NCBI GenBank assembly: GCA_002348465.1
Contig: DEBI01000023.1
Location: 1 to 17,361 of the forward strand
Direction of reading: 5' to 3'
DNA: 17,361 bases
Source: Gemmatimonadales bacterium UBA2960
Lineage (GTDB): Bacteria; Gemmatimonadota; Gemmatimonadetes; Longimicrobiales; Gaopeijiaceae
A program made the translations under genes and the position numbers. Of this stretch, positions 1 through 7,737 are shown one piece after another. Positions within the stretch are counted from its first letter, which is position 1, and every line of letters begins with the position of its first letter. The notes beneath the pieces are model-generated. The model did no database searches. It worked only from the letters and a program-made list of their open reading frames with translations, and was not told the DNA's origin.

Positions 1-1434
1 GTCGGTCGACGTCCAGTTAACCTCGACCTCGCGGCCCAGCGCAATTTCGCTCATCTGAGGGTTCACATCGACGAGTTGGACCCAGCGGTCACGGTCGTCA
101 ACATTCTCTATACCATCTACGGTAAATACAGTTGGTGGAGTTACCGGGTCTTGATAATTGATCAGGATCGCACCGGAAGACTCATCTCGTGCGACAGAAA
201 GGGATGCCCTCTCTGCCGTAATCTGGTGTACCTCATCCTGCTCGATATCCAGAGCCCACAGCTGTTGGGTAACAGTCACACCGGCATTGAAATAGATGGT
301 CCGAGAGTCCTCGGACCAAAAACCAACCGACAGGCTCTGATCAAAGCCAGATCCAAGCTTCCGAAATTCCCCACCCCGGTCACTAATCTCACGAATGTAG
401 ATCCGGTTTTCGGTCATGGAGTAGCGATCCATCTCGTCGGGCGCCGAGAAAGCGATCCAATTCCCATCCGGAGAGAACTGCGTACTACTTTCTCCAACCT
501 CGTAATTATGAGTCAATCGTTCGACATGACCACTAGAGAGTTCCAACAGGTACTGGTCCGCATAGAGCCGAGACGCAGTGATGTTACGCTCATAGCGCTC
601 TCCCGAACCTCCCGTAAATGAAATCCATAACCCGTCATCCGAAACGTTGAAATTGTCGACGCTGTAATCGTCGGACTGCTCCAGTATTCGCTCTTCCCCT
701 TCGCCCATCGACACCTCCCATAGGCTCGACAGCGCTGTCACCTGATTCCGAACGTCTACCGTGAAGCCTGCATCCCGACGTCTATAATCAGCACCGTCGT
801 ACGCATCCGGTCGCACGAAGTACACAGTCGATCCGTCAGGGCTCCAACTCCACTCCTCCACTCCGGCCTCACCCGACGTAATCTGCTCAGCTTGACCGAC
901 CAAAAGAGCGGTAACGGGCATCCGAAAGAGCTGCTGCTGACCAGCATCCCCACTCCGATAAACCAGCCAAGCGCCATCTGGACTAAACTCGAAGCCTGTC
1001 ACTCCGTCTTTAGCATCCGTGATTTTCCGTGCCTCACCACCATCGTGACGCATCATGTAGAGCTGGTCATCTCCGTTTTCGGAATCACGATCGGACGCGA
1101 AGACAAACCATGTGCCATCCGGGGCCCAAGTGGGCTGTGTCTCATCTTTATGATCCGTGTACGTGAGCTGACGACTGGATGACATACCGTCTTCCATTGA
1201 GACGAGGTGGATATCCGTCTGGGATGTCTCCTCCTGCCAGTCTGGCGTTCGGACGGTATAGAGCATCGACCGGCCGTCGGGGCTCGGTGTCCAAGACCCT
1301 GCCGAGCGTTGGAGCTGGACATCAATAAATGTCATCGGCCGCTGCTGAGCTGACGCGGGAATCGCTACGAGAATGATCGTAGCGACGACTATGACAACAG
1401 AACGGAGAAACTGAAGAGAGATATCAGTAAACAT
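1..1434 (-). CDS. S9 family peptidase (prolyl-oligopeptidase type), N-terminal part, cut by the window edge
   Basis: The reading frame is open from an ATG at 1434 to position 1, so 478 residues are visible and the C-terminus lies outside. Residues 1-29 look like a Sec signal peptide with an Ala-Ser-Ala cleavage site before Gln-Gln, so the protein is probably periplasmic or secreted. The rest carries about seven PD40/TolB-like blade motifs, such as SPDG, APDG, SPDG, WSPDG, SDDG and FSPDG, each followed by an aromatic beta-strand. This is the N-terminal beta-propeller of S9 peptidases. The last visible residues (LVDVNP, LGREVEVNW) match the linker that leads into the alpha/beta-hydrolase domain of this family, so the catalytic Ser-Asp-His triad should lie just beyond the window. 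Such enzymes cleave short peptides, often after proline. The start has only a weak ribosome binding site. An exported propeller without peptidase activity cannot be excluded from this fragment. Confidence 0.88.
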   Translation of the reverse strand, partial: MFTDISLQFLRSVVIVVATIILVAIPASAQQRPMTFIDVQLQRSAGSWTPSPDGRSMLYTVRTPDWQEETSQTDIHLVSMEDGMSSSRQLTYTDHKDETQPTWAPDGTWFVFASDRDSENGDDQLYMMRHDGGEARKITDAKDGVTGFEFSPDGAWLVYRSGDAGQQQLFRMPVTALLVGQAEQITSGEAGVEEWSWSPDGSTVYFVRPDAYDGADYRRRDAGFTVDVRNQVTALSSLWEVSMGEGEERILEQSDDYSVDNFNVSDDGLWISFTGGSGERYERNITASRLYADQYLLELSSGHVERLTHNYEVGESSTQFSPDGNWIAFSAPDEMDRYSMTENRIYIREISDRGGEFRKLGSGFDQSLSVGFWSEDSRTIYFNAGVTVTQQLWALDIEQDEVHQITAERASLSVARDESSGAILINYQDPVTPPTVFTVDGIENVDDRDRWVQLVDVNPQMSEIALGREVEVNWTSTD

Positions 1435-1567
1435 GAGAGAGCAAAAAACCTTCGAGTTACGTCTAGGCGGAGCGAATCCCCACTGGATTTAGATTCGAAT
1501 AATGGGACGCAATAAGTGATCTGGCACGGGTAAGACCAATTCACGCTCTTTAGCCAGTTGATCAAAC

Positions 1568-1601
1568 AAAAAAACTGACCCCTGGCACAGTCGTGAGTCT
1601 G
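1568..1601 (-). terminator. Candidate intrinsic terminator downstream of the cytochrome c gene
   Basis: Read on the minus strand, a 5-base-pair stem (GACTC with GGGTC, including one G-U pair) is extended by one more pair across an A-A mismatch and is followed directly by seven T residues. It sits 60 bases after the stop of the cytochrome gene and 134 bases before the S9 peptidase start, the expected place for a terminator separating the two. The stem is short, so termination is plausible but may be weak. The remainder of the 1435-1660 gap shows no gene or RNA that I recognise. Confidence 0.35.
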
Positions 1602-1660
1602 TTTATTAATCGACGATAGAAACCCGGATACAATACAGACTATAGATCGACTTTTCTGGT

Positions 1661-2125
1661 CTATGGGAGACGAGGATTCCAAGCGATCCAATAATCGTCG
1701 ATCGAGTCGTCATCCGTCGCCAGCTCATCTTCACCTGCTGGAAGCTCGTTTAGCTTGAATATGTAGGTCAGGACGTCAGTCGTCTCTTGGCGAGAGAGGC
1801 TCCACGGATTGTCGTATGGCATCCTCTCGTTGACGTAATACCACAGCTGGTAGACTGACTGGTCTTCCCAGCGACCCCTAAAACCAGTCTCTGTCCAGTC
1901 AGCCGAGTCATGGCATTCACTGCACGTCGACCTAAAAAGGGCTTCACCGCGATCAGCTTGGGCTAGTGTGAATATACCATCGGCTGTCGTCGGGTCAGCA
2001 CGCTCGGTTTCCGTCTCTTCGGGCATAGGCTCCGGAGTCGCTGCCGGGCCAGAGGAACTCGCAGAGCACGCGGCTAGGAAAGTGAACGCGAAGACAGTCG
2101 TGGCAGAGCGGAAGATCTTGACCAT
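1661..2125 (-). CDS. Lipoprotein monoheme cytochrome c
   Basis: This 154-residue protein starts with a lipoprotein signal whose lipobox is Leu-Ala-Ala-Cys at residues 17-20, so it should be tethered to a membrane and face the periplasm. A low-complexity Ser/Pro/Glu/Thr linker (about 21-48) precedes a class I cytochrome c domain. The heme attachment motif CSECH is at 68-72. The likely axial methionine is M102 in a MPYDNP segment followed by LSRQETTDVLTYI, the usual C-terminal helix of this fold and one often seen in cytochromes that serve periplasmic quinoprotein dehydrogenases. The acidic tail (about 131-145) is unusual and may help docking to a redox partner. It should carry one electron at a time between a periplasmic dehydrogenase and the respiratory chain, but no dehydrogenase is encoded nearby, so the partner is unknown. 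It is divergent from the FAD oxidoreductase gene. Confidence 0.85.
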   Translation of the reverse strand: MVKIFRSATTVFAFTFLAACSASSSGPAATPEPMPEETETERADPTTADGIFTLAQADRGEALFRSTCSECHDSADWTETGFRGRWEDQSVYQLWYYVNERMPYDNPWSLSRQETTDVLTYIFKLNELPAGEDELATDDDSIDDYWIAWNPRLP

Positions 2126-2238
2126 AGCAAGTGGCAGAAAGAGATATTTTCACTAAATAATCTACTACGGATGACCCCTTTGACGTTCATTTTGCTGATC
2201 AGATTTTCTAGTTCGAAGATCCGGCAGTTGCACCAATA

Positions 2239-2264
2239 GCAGTATACTGTCCCGAAGATACTGC
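2239..2264. promoter_or_regulatory. Palindrome and inverted repeat in the divergent promoter region
   Basis: The 169-base gap between the divergently transcribed cytochrome c and FAD oxidoreductase genes contains a perfect 10-base palindrome, CAGTATACTG (2240-2249). It also contains an inverted repeat, GCAGTA (2239-2244) with TACTGC (2259-2264), and the hexamer ATACTG occurs twice. The TATACT at 2243-2248 could act as a -10 element for the plus-strand genes, but no good -35 element lies at the right distance. The site could be an operator for a dimeric regulator. This rests on pattern alone. Confidence 0.25.
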
Positions 2265-2294
2265 AAGACTAAACCCCAAACGGCCTGAAAAATC

Positions 2295-3437
2295 TTGAGT
2301 ACACACTCATCCGATGTTGTCGTCATTGGTTCAGGGATCAATGGCGCCTCATCTGCGTGGCATGTAGCTAAACGTGGCCTGACCGTGACCGTACTTGAAA
2401 AGGATGCGGGCGCGGCAATGGGCTCTACCGGCAAGAGCGCCGCGGGAGTTCGTGTTCAATTCACTACCGCCCCTAACATCCTGCTATCACTCTACTCCCT
2501 CCCTATTTACCGCTCGTTTGAGGAGCGATACGGTCGTGATATCGGATACAGAGACATCGGCTACTTGTTGTTAGTACCCAAAGCTCGTTGGGACTCGCAT
2601 CTAGAATCGGTTCGGCTCCAGCACGATCTGGGGGCACCCGTAGAGGTGCTGGATCCAGATGAAGCACAGCGGTACATACCTTTCTCTACCGAGGGACTGG
2701 CCGGAGCAACATACGGGCCTTGGGACGGGATCATTGATCCGCACATGGCGTGTCTGGCCTGGGTTGACATGGCTAAAGAACTTGGTGTCAGCTTCAGGAT
2801 GAATACCCGTGTGACGGGGCTGAGACCTGAAGGTGAAGGTTGGCTTGTAGACGCCGGTGAGGATCGCTTCTCTTGTAAATGGATCGTCAATGCGGCCGGC
2901 GCCTGGTCCGGAGAGATCGGTGCCTTAGCGGGGCTGAGCGTGCCTGTAGGGCCTAAGCGTATCCAGATCTTCCTGTCTTCCCCGATCACAGACAAGCGTA
3001 CCTATCCGCTTACTATCGACTTGTCCACAGGCGTCTACGTCCGTTCAGAGGTGGACCGGGTGATCTTCGGGCTCGACAACCTAGATCAAGAGTTTGGTTT
3101 CACCGAAGGCGTAGATCAAGATTGGCTAGAGCACGTACTTCTGACTGGGGTCGATAGGTATTCGTGGTGGGAGGATATGGGGATCGATCTCAGCGGAAGC
3201 TGGTGGGGCTACTACGGGGTTAGCCCAGACAACAGCCCCATCATAGGTCCGCATCCGGACACCCGAGGGTGGATTGACGCCTGCGGATTTTCCGGACACG
3301 GCATCATGCATGCTCCCGCTACTGGAGTCGCGGTAGCAGAGATGATCGCCGACGGAGATACTAAGACTGTGGACGTCGATCACTTCCGGCATAATCGCTT
3401 CGCTGAGAAGCTTCCTGTTGAAGCAAATATTTTCTGA
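2295..3437 (+). CDS. FAD-dependent oxidoreductase of the DAO family (sarcosine/glycine oxidase-like)
   Basis: This 380-residue protein starts with an N-terminal Rossmann dinucleotide fold. The GxGxxG motif uses G12, G14 and G17, and E35 at the end of the second strand would bind the FAD ribose. The C-terminal part has the signature of DAO-family amine oxidases: GYYGVSPDN (305-313), PIIG (315-318) and GFSGHGIMHAP (331-341), which close over the flavin. Enzymes of this family oxidise secondary or primary amines such as sarcosine, dimethylglycine, glycine or D-amino acids in the cytosol or at the inner membrane. The exact substrate cannot be read from the sequence. The start must be the TTG at 2295: an in-frame stop lies at 2286-2288, the Rossmann strand begins at residue 7, and no other start codon fits between. 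The membrane hydroxylase gene follows after 45 bases and is probably co-transcribed. Confidence 0.88.
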   Translation: MSTHSSDVVVIGSGINGASSAWHVAKRGLTVTVLEKDAGAAMGSTGKSAAGVRVQFTTAPNILLSLYSLPIYRSFEERYGRDIGYRDIGYLLLVPKARWDSHLESVRLQHDLGAPVEVLDPDEAQRYIPFSTEGLAGATYGPWDGIIDPHMACLAWVDMAKELGVSFRMNTRVTGLRPEGEGWLVDAGEDRFSCKWIVNAAGAWSGEIGALAGLSVPVGPKRIQIFLSSPITDKRTYPLTIDLSTGVYVRSEVDRVIFGLDNLDQEFGFTEGVDQDWLEHVLLTGVDRYSWWEDMGIDLSGSWWGYYGVSPDNSPIIGPHPDTRGWIDACGFSGHGIMHAPATGVAVAEMIADGDTKTVDVDHFRHNRFAEKLPVEANIF

Positions 3438-3482
3438 CTACTCCAAAAGTCTGACTAGCTCAACTCACTTCCTTCAGCGCAC

Positions 3483-4304
3483 ATGGATAGTTTCCTTCTC
3501 TTCTTCGAGCAGATGCCCACGTGGCAAAAGCTGTTTTGGGTCATGACCTGTTTAGGATTCAGCTGGATTCTGGAAGCAAACTTGCCTTTGGTTCAACTCC
3601 AGTACCGCAAGTGGTATCACGCCCGGGCTAACTTCGTCTTCCTCGGGACAACACTCTCCATCAACGCAGTATTCTCCGCGCTCGCGCTCGGCGTCGTGGC
3701 TTGGACGGGAGCCACCGAATTCGGCTTACTGCACCTCTTTGAACTCCCCAACGTTCTAGAGATGATGGCTGCAATCATTATCCTCGACTTCACTGCTCAG
3801 TACTTCGCCCACTGGTTAATGCATCGGGTGAAGTTTCTGTGGCGCTTTCACGTAGTGCACCACAGCGACACTAAAGTCGATGCCACAACCGGAACGAGGC
3901 TCCACCCAGGCGACTTCTTCGTCCGCGAGTGCGTAGCCCTTATCGCGCTCACACTTACGGGAGCACCTCTGGCCTATTACGTCGTTTACAGAGTTACAAC
4001 CATTTTTTTCACCTTCGTAACCCACGCGAACATCTCGCTTCCTAGGTGGCTCGACGCGGCACTAAGTTTTGTATTCGTGACGCCAAACATGCACAAGTTT
4101 CATCATCACTTCGAAAGGCCGTGGACCGACAAAAACTACGGGGGGATCCTATCCATATGGGATCGGCTATTCGGGACACTCGTATATGATGACCCTAACT
4201 CCGTTATTTACGGCGTTGACGTCGCCGATCCAGACTTGGACGAACACGTGCTCCACCAGATGAAGCTTCCTTTTCGCGGAGGATCGGACCTGCATCGGGA
4301 TTAG
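3483..4304 (+). CDS. Fatty acid hydroxylase / sterol desaturase family membrane protein
   Basis: This 273-residue protein has hydrophobic segments at about 15-36, 51-75, 91-112 and 147-180. It carries the histidine clusters that bind the non-heme di-iron centre of the fatty acid hydroxylase superfamily: HWLMH (H110, H114), HVVHH (H123, H126, H127), H141 in a RLHPG context, and HKFHHH (H204, H207-H209). Members use molecular oxygen to hydroxylate or desaturate sterols, carotenoids, alkylglycerols or acyl chains at the inner membrane. The substrate is not evident here. The ATG at 3483 has no strong ribosome binding site, which fits co-transcription and coupling with the FAD oxidoreductase gene 45 bases upstream. 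The full histidine set suggests an active enzyme. Confidence 0.9.
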   Translation: MDSFLLFFEQMPTWQKLFWVMTCLGFSWILEANLPLVQLQYRKWYHARANFVFLGTTLSINAVFSALALGVVAWTGATEFGLLHLFELPNVLEMMAAIIILDFTAQYFAHWLMHRVKFLWRFHVVHHSDTKVDATTGTRLHPGDFFVRECVALIALTLTGAPLAYYVVYRVTTIFFTFVTHANISLPRWLDAALSFVFVTPNMHKFHHHFERPWTDKNYGGILSIWDRLFGTLVYDDPNSVIYGVDVADPDLDEHVLHQMKLPFRGGSDLHRD

Positions 4305-4393
4305 GAGAGCACCTCTAGCATTGGTCCCAAGAAGCCCAAAAGCCGGCTAGGTTCGCTTCGTATCACTACGCCGCGAGAGAGCTAGAAGCTCAT

Positions 4394-5308
4394 TTACCCA
4401 GAGGCGTTTCGAACCTCAGCGAGGTGAACAATAACCGACCCAGCATCATGCAGGGGTGTCGGGATGCCGCTGGCACGGCCAAGGCGAGAGATCTCCCCCC
4501 CTAAATCATCCATCTCAGTTCGCCTTCCCTGATTCAAGTCATGGATGACGCTAGGAAAGAAGTCGTGCGGGAATCGATCTAGTGTTTCGCTAATCTTCTT
4601 CTCTGTATCGGAAGGTATTGGCACTCCGTTAGCTCGACCAACATCAAGGACCTCTGCGATCACGCGGTGCTGCAATTCAGCTCCATAAGGATGGCTTCGC
4701 ACTGATCCCATATTCCGCTCCCCAATCGCACACAAAACAGCGAGGGAACACACTACAGACATCTTTTCCCATAACTCAACCTTGATGTCTGGAACCGTCT
4801 TGATCTCGACGAGCGTTCCTTCGAATGCCTGCCTGACTCTTGAGACAGGTCCAGCTGACGCGTCTAGGACAATCCTCTGATGGGCTGCCTTCCGTTCCAC
4901 AACCCCAGGCTCAACTCGAAACGACGTCATGTACGCCACGCCATCGGCCATCACATCCCGAGAAACCCCATGCGCTTCCATACGGTCGAACGCGGTTATC
5001 CCGTTAAGCAATGAAACGACATGCGCACCTGAGCCCGAAAGGTGCACCAGCTGATCCGCCACTTCGTCTAGGGAAAAGGTCTTTGTTACGAGCAAAGCAA
5101 GATCCGCCGCGTCTACCTCCAATGCGGAAGCGACACAATGCACCTTTGCATCAAAGTCACCGGCGTGACTTCTCACCCTAAGTCCGTTCTTCTCAATTGC
5201 AGTGCGATGAGCTCCGCGGACTACCAGCGTAACGTCGTGACCGGCCTGCGAAAGCACGGCCCCGATGTAGCTACCAAGGCCCCCAGCTCCCACAACCACC
5301 ACTTTCAT
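4394..5308 (-). CDS. Ketopantoate reductase (PanE/ApbA) family protein
   Basis: This 304-residue protein starts with an N-terminal Rossmann fold (MKVVVVGAGGLGSYIG; G7, G9, G12) for NADPH. Family landmarks are K76 in VTK, N102 in LLNG, the probable catalytic K182 in ELWEKM, and a C-terminal segment with S253, GRRTEMDDLGGE (E265) and GIPTP. The nominal reaction is NADPH reduction of 2-dehydropantoate to pantoate. However, the asparagines that bind pantoate in the E. coli enzyme after the catalytic lysine (N180, N184, N194, recalled from the literature) align here with V186, A190 and M200, so the substrate may be another 2-keto acid. I chose the ATG at 5308, which overlaps the ilvD stop as ATGA; a GTG 15 bases upstream would add five residues before the Rossmann strand. 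There is no clear ribosome binding site, so translation is probably coupled to ilvD. Confidence 0.85.
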   Translation of the reverse strand: MKVVVVGAGGLGSYIGAVLSQAGHDVTLVVRGAHRTAIEKNGLRVRSHAGDFDAKVHCVASALEVDAADLALLVTKTFSLDEVADQLVHLSGSGAHVVSLLNGITAFDRMEAHGVSRDVMADGVAYMTSFRVEPGVVERKAAHQRIVLDASAGPVSRVRQAFEGTLVEIKTVPDIKVELWEKMSVVCSLAVLCAIGERNMGSVRSHPYGAELQHRVIAEVLDVGRANGVPIPSDTEKKISETLDRFPHDFFPSVIHDLNQGRRTEMDDLGGEISRLGRASGIPTPLHDAGSVIVHLAEVRNASG

Positions 5309-6993
5309 ATGTCGGTCACACACCCGAGAGACGCAGAGGACACGGAACGAATGTAACGTTGAAGCACTCCTCGCTTAGCAGCCAGCGGAGGCTCTGTCCA
5401 AGCAGCTCTTCTTCTTTCTGCCTCCTCACGATCTATGTCCCAAACGATGTCGTTTCTCTCAGCGTCAATCGTAATCCGATCCCCATCTTCAACTAGCGCA
5501 ATCGGGCCACCGTTCTGTGCCTCTGGCGTAACGTGCCCGATAACAAAGCCGTGGCTACCTCCCGAAAACCGCCCATCAGTGACCAATGCAACCTCAGATC
5601 CGAGCCCTGCACCCATGATCGCAGAGGTTATCGTTAGCATCTCCGGCATCCCAGGACCACCTCGGGGACCTTCGTAGCGGATTACGACCACATCCCCCGA
5701 CAGAATCTCGTTACACTCGAGTGCAGCAAGCGCTTCTTCCTCTCGGTCGAAGACACGTGCCGGCCCTGAAAACTGAACACCTTCCTTGCCGGTGATTTTC
5801 GCAACCGCCCCCTCTGGTGCCAGAGAGCCTCTCATGATCCGTAGATGCCCCGTAGCCTTAATCGGGTCACTGATTGGCCGCACCACCTCCTGTTGAACAC
5901 TAATCGGAGTTATCTCACTGAGATTCTCCTCTACGGTGCAACCCGTTACGGTCAGGCAACTACCGTCTATTAGACCCGCATCCAGTAACATACGAAGCAC
6001 GGCCGGCACTCCTCCGACCCGATCGAGGTCTTGCATTACGTAACGACCGCTAGGCTTAAGATCACATAGGTACGGTGTGCGGTCACTCACCGCCTGAAAA
6101 TCATCGAGCGTAAGCTCTACTTCCGCTGAGTGAGCGATAGCCAAAAGATGCAGCACCGCGTTGGTCGACCCTCCCAAAATCGTCACTAACACCATCGCAT
6201 TTTCAAACGCAGCCCGTGTCATGATGTCGCGAGGCCTGAGATCTTCTTCAAGCAGACGTCTCAAAACCACACCTGCCCGTCTGCATTCATCTTTCTTTCT
6301 ATCCTCTGCCGCTGGGATTGATGAGCTGTAAGGAAGAGTCATCCCGAGAGCCTCGGCTGCACTGGCCATAGTATTGGCTGTATACATACCGCCGCAGGCT
6401 CCAGCGCCCGGACACGCGTTTCGTACCACTGCGTCGAACTTTTTCTTGTCGATAGAACCTGCTACGAATTCCCCGTATGCTTCGAAGGCGCTCACTATGT
6501 CGAGTCGCTCACCATCCAGATCACCCGGAGCAATCGTCCCCCCGTACACCATCAACCCAGGGCGATTCAGTCGCGCCATTGCCATAAGTGAGCCTGGCAT
6601 GTTCTTGTCGCATCCTGGAACTGTCACAATGCCGTCATACCACTGCGCGCTAACCACAGTCTCAATAGAATCGGCGATCAGATCCCTAGAAGGAAGTGAG
6701 TAACTCATCCCATCCGTACCCATCGATATTCCATCGCTGACTCCGATGGTGTTGAATCGCATCGGAATTAACCCTGCTTTGGTGGCGCCACTCGCAACCT
6801 CGGTGGCAAGATCTAGCAGGTGCATGTTGCACGGGTTGCCTTCCCACCACATCGAAGCGATTCCGACTTGAGGTTTGTCAAAATCTTCGTCCTTCAAGCC
6901 GGCAGCATAAAGCATGGCCCGAGAACTCGCCTGAGCGGGCTGCTGCGTAATCCGTGCGCTGTATTTGTTAAGCGTTGGGAGCTTACTGGTCAC
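5305..6993 (-). CDS. ilvD: Dihydroxy-acid dehydratase
   Basis: This 562-residue protein is full length for the IlvD/Edd family. It converts 2,3-dihydroxyisovalerate and 2,3-dihydroxy-3-methylvalerate to the 2-keto acids that precede valine, isoleucine, leucine and pantothenate, in the cytosol. Likely iron-sulfur ligands are C55 (GNPCN), C128 (GCDKN) and C200 (GACGGMYTANT), the three-cysteine pattern of [2Fe-2S] dehydratases. K130 is the probable carbamylated lysine. Other landmarks are GGSTNAVLHLLAIA (about 274-287), GCTVEEN (351-357), a Gly-Pro-rich GPRGGPGMPEML stretch, and FSGGSHG with S477 as the probable general base. The WWEGNPCNMHL segment resembles fungal and cyanobacterial dihydroxy-acid dehydratases. 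The start is a GTG that overlaps the upstream TGA as GTGA, without a ribosome binding site. The stop overlaps the start of the PanE-like gene. No other branched-chain amino-acid biosynthesis genes are in the window. Confidence 0.95.
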   Translation of the reverse strand: MTSKLPTLNKYSARITQQPAQASSRAMLYAAGLKDEDFDKPQVGIASMWWEGNPCNMHLLDLATEVASGATKAGLIPMRFNTIGVSDGISMGTDGMSYSLPSRDLIADSIETVVSAQWYDGIVTVPGCDKNMPGSLMAMARLNRPGLMVYGGTIAPGDLDGERLDIVSAFEAYGEFVAGSIDKKKFDAVVRNACPGAGACGGMYTANTMASAAEALGMTLPYSSSIPAAEDRKKDECRRAGVVLRRLLEEDLRPRDIMTRAAFENAMVLVTILGGSTNAVLHLLAIAHSAEVELTLDDFQAVSDRTPYLCDLKPSGRYVMQDLDRVGGVPAVLRMLLDAGLIDGSCLTVTGCTVEENLSEITPISVQQEVVRPISDPIKATGHLRIMRGSLAPEGAVAKITGKEGVQFSGPARVFDREEEALAALECNEILSGDVVVIRYEGPRGGPGMPEMLTITSAIMGAGLGSEVALVTDGRFSGGSHGFVIGHVTPEAQNGGPIALVEDGDRITIDAERNDIVWDIDREEAERRRAAWTEPPLAAKRGVLQRYIRSVSSASLGCVTDI

Positions 6994-7595
6994 GACGCCG
7001 GTGGTCGAGACTCAATAACCTCAAGTGTAGTGCCCTGCTGACAGGCACTCACTTCCACGTAACGGGCTTCAACAACAACTGGGTCCCCTGCGGAAAGACC
7101 ATCTAAATTTCCAACAAGCGTATAAAGAAACTCGTCCTCATCCCTCATTGCCAGGCATTCCACACCCTCTTCCGTAATTCGTCCGGTGCGCTGGAGCGTA
7201 CCATCTGGGCGAGTGACGTGGAACGGATCCGACAGCCCAATCGGAGCGAAAATCGCATCGAATGCCACAATCAGAAGCGCACGGTCATACGGTGCTGTCT
7301 CCGGGATCGCAATCGTACCAGAAACCTCACCCCACATGCCCTGCTCTCCCTCAGAGAGTGCTTCGAATCCTGTCCTAGTCGCGCCTACGCCAACGTGGAC
7401 TTTAGCCTGAAGTGGAAGGTTCTCAGTGTAAACCGTAACTGAAGTCCCTCGCGGACCGTGCAGTGGCTCGATCTCTTGAATCATTCGAAGTGAATCAGGC
7501 GCTACTCGCCTCTGGCCCTCAGCGGGAACGGCGATAGCAAACAAACATATCGTGAATAACGTCGTGGCGACGATTGATCTAGCGATCTGAATCAT
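6990..7595 (-). CDS. Exported protein of unknown function with an OB-fold-like C-terminal domain
   Basis: This 201-residue protein has a Sec signal peptide (hydrophobic core about 7-22, likely cleavage near residues 27-28 before QRR). Residues about 45-75 contain a GPRGTSVTVYTENL segment resembling an IPT/TIG-type beta-sandwich. The C-terminal third (about 135-195) reads RTGRITEEGVECLAM, then FLYTLVGNLDGLSAGDPVVVEA, then ACQQGTTLEVIE. That is a small all-beta domain with two cysteines that reminds me of DUF5818-like OB folds; this family link is uncertain. The start is the ATG at 7595, because GGAGGG lies 7 bases before it and the next ATG upstream (7610) overlaps that site. It is the first gene of a coupled operon with ilvD and the PanE-like gene, which is odd for an exported protein. 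I cannot assign a function. Confidence 0.75.
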   Translation of the reverse strand: MIQIARSIVATTLFTICLFAIAVPAEGQRRVAPDSLRMIQEIEPLHGPRGTSVTVYTENLPLQAKVHVGVGATRTGFEALSEGEQGMWGEVSGTIAIPETAPYDRALLIVAFDAIFAPIGLSDPFHVTRPDGTLQRTGRITEEGVECLAMRDEDEFLYTLVGNLDGLSAGDPVVVEARYVEVSACQQGTTLEVIESRPPAS

Positions 7596-7602
7596 GGGAT
7601 GT

Positions 7603-7608
7603 CCCTCC
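7603..7608 (-). promoter_or_regulatory. Ribosome binding site deciding the start at 7595
   Basis: GGAGGG on the minus strand lies 7 bases before the ATG at 7595. It would fall inside the coding sequence if the ATG at 7610 were used. It is the only strong ribosome binding site in the three-gene operon, which suggests that ilvD and the PanE-like gene depend on translational coupling. Confidence 0.75.
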
Positions 7609-7737
7609 ATCTACCGAAGCTCGGGCTTATAGGCCGCAACCGCCAGATGAATCTTCAGTTGACTCGTCGATCCTACTCTCAGAGCTTGGCCTCACATTTG
7701 CCTTTGTAACGGATACTCTAGCCACCAACGAACCTTT

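Noticed and set aside
76..621. Open plus-strand frame of 181 codons at the left end
   Set aside because: It lies opposite the S9 peptidase, whose frame encodes a signal peptide and regular propeller motifs. The plus-strand product has no coherent domain and no ribosome binding site.
1435..1660. Largest intergenic gap, examined for a tRNA or small RNA
   Set aside because: Apart from the candidate terminator, no cloverleaf, T-loop consensus or conserved RNA signature is visible. No tRNA, rRNA or CRISPR pattern was found in any other gap either.
4305..4393. Convergent gap with the 8-base palindrome AGCCGGCT and a short GAGC/GCTC stem
   Set aside because: The palindrome has no loop and the other stem has only four pairs without a T run, so a terminator cannot be supported.
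5309..5323. GTG start adding five residues to the PanE-like protein
   Set aside because: The Rossmann strand begins right after the ATG at 5308, which forms the ATGA overlap with the ilvD stop.
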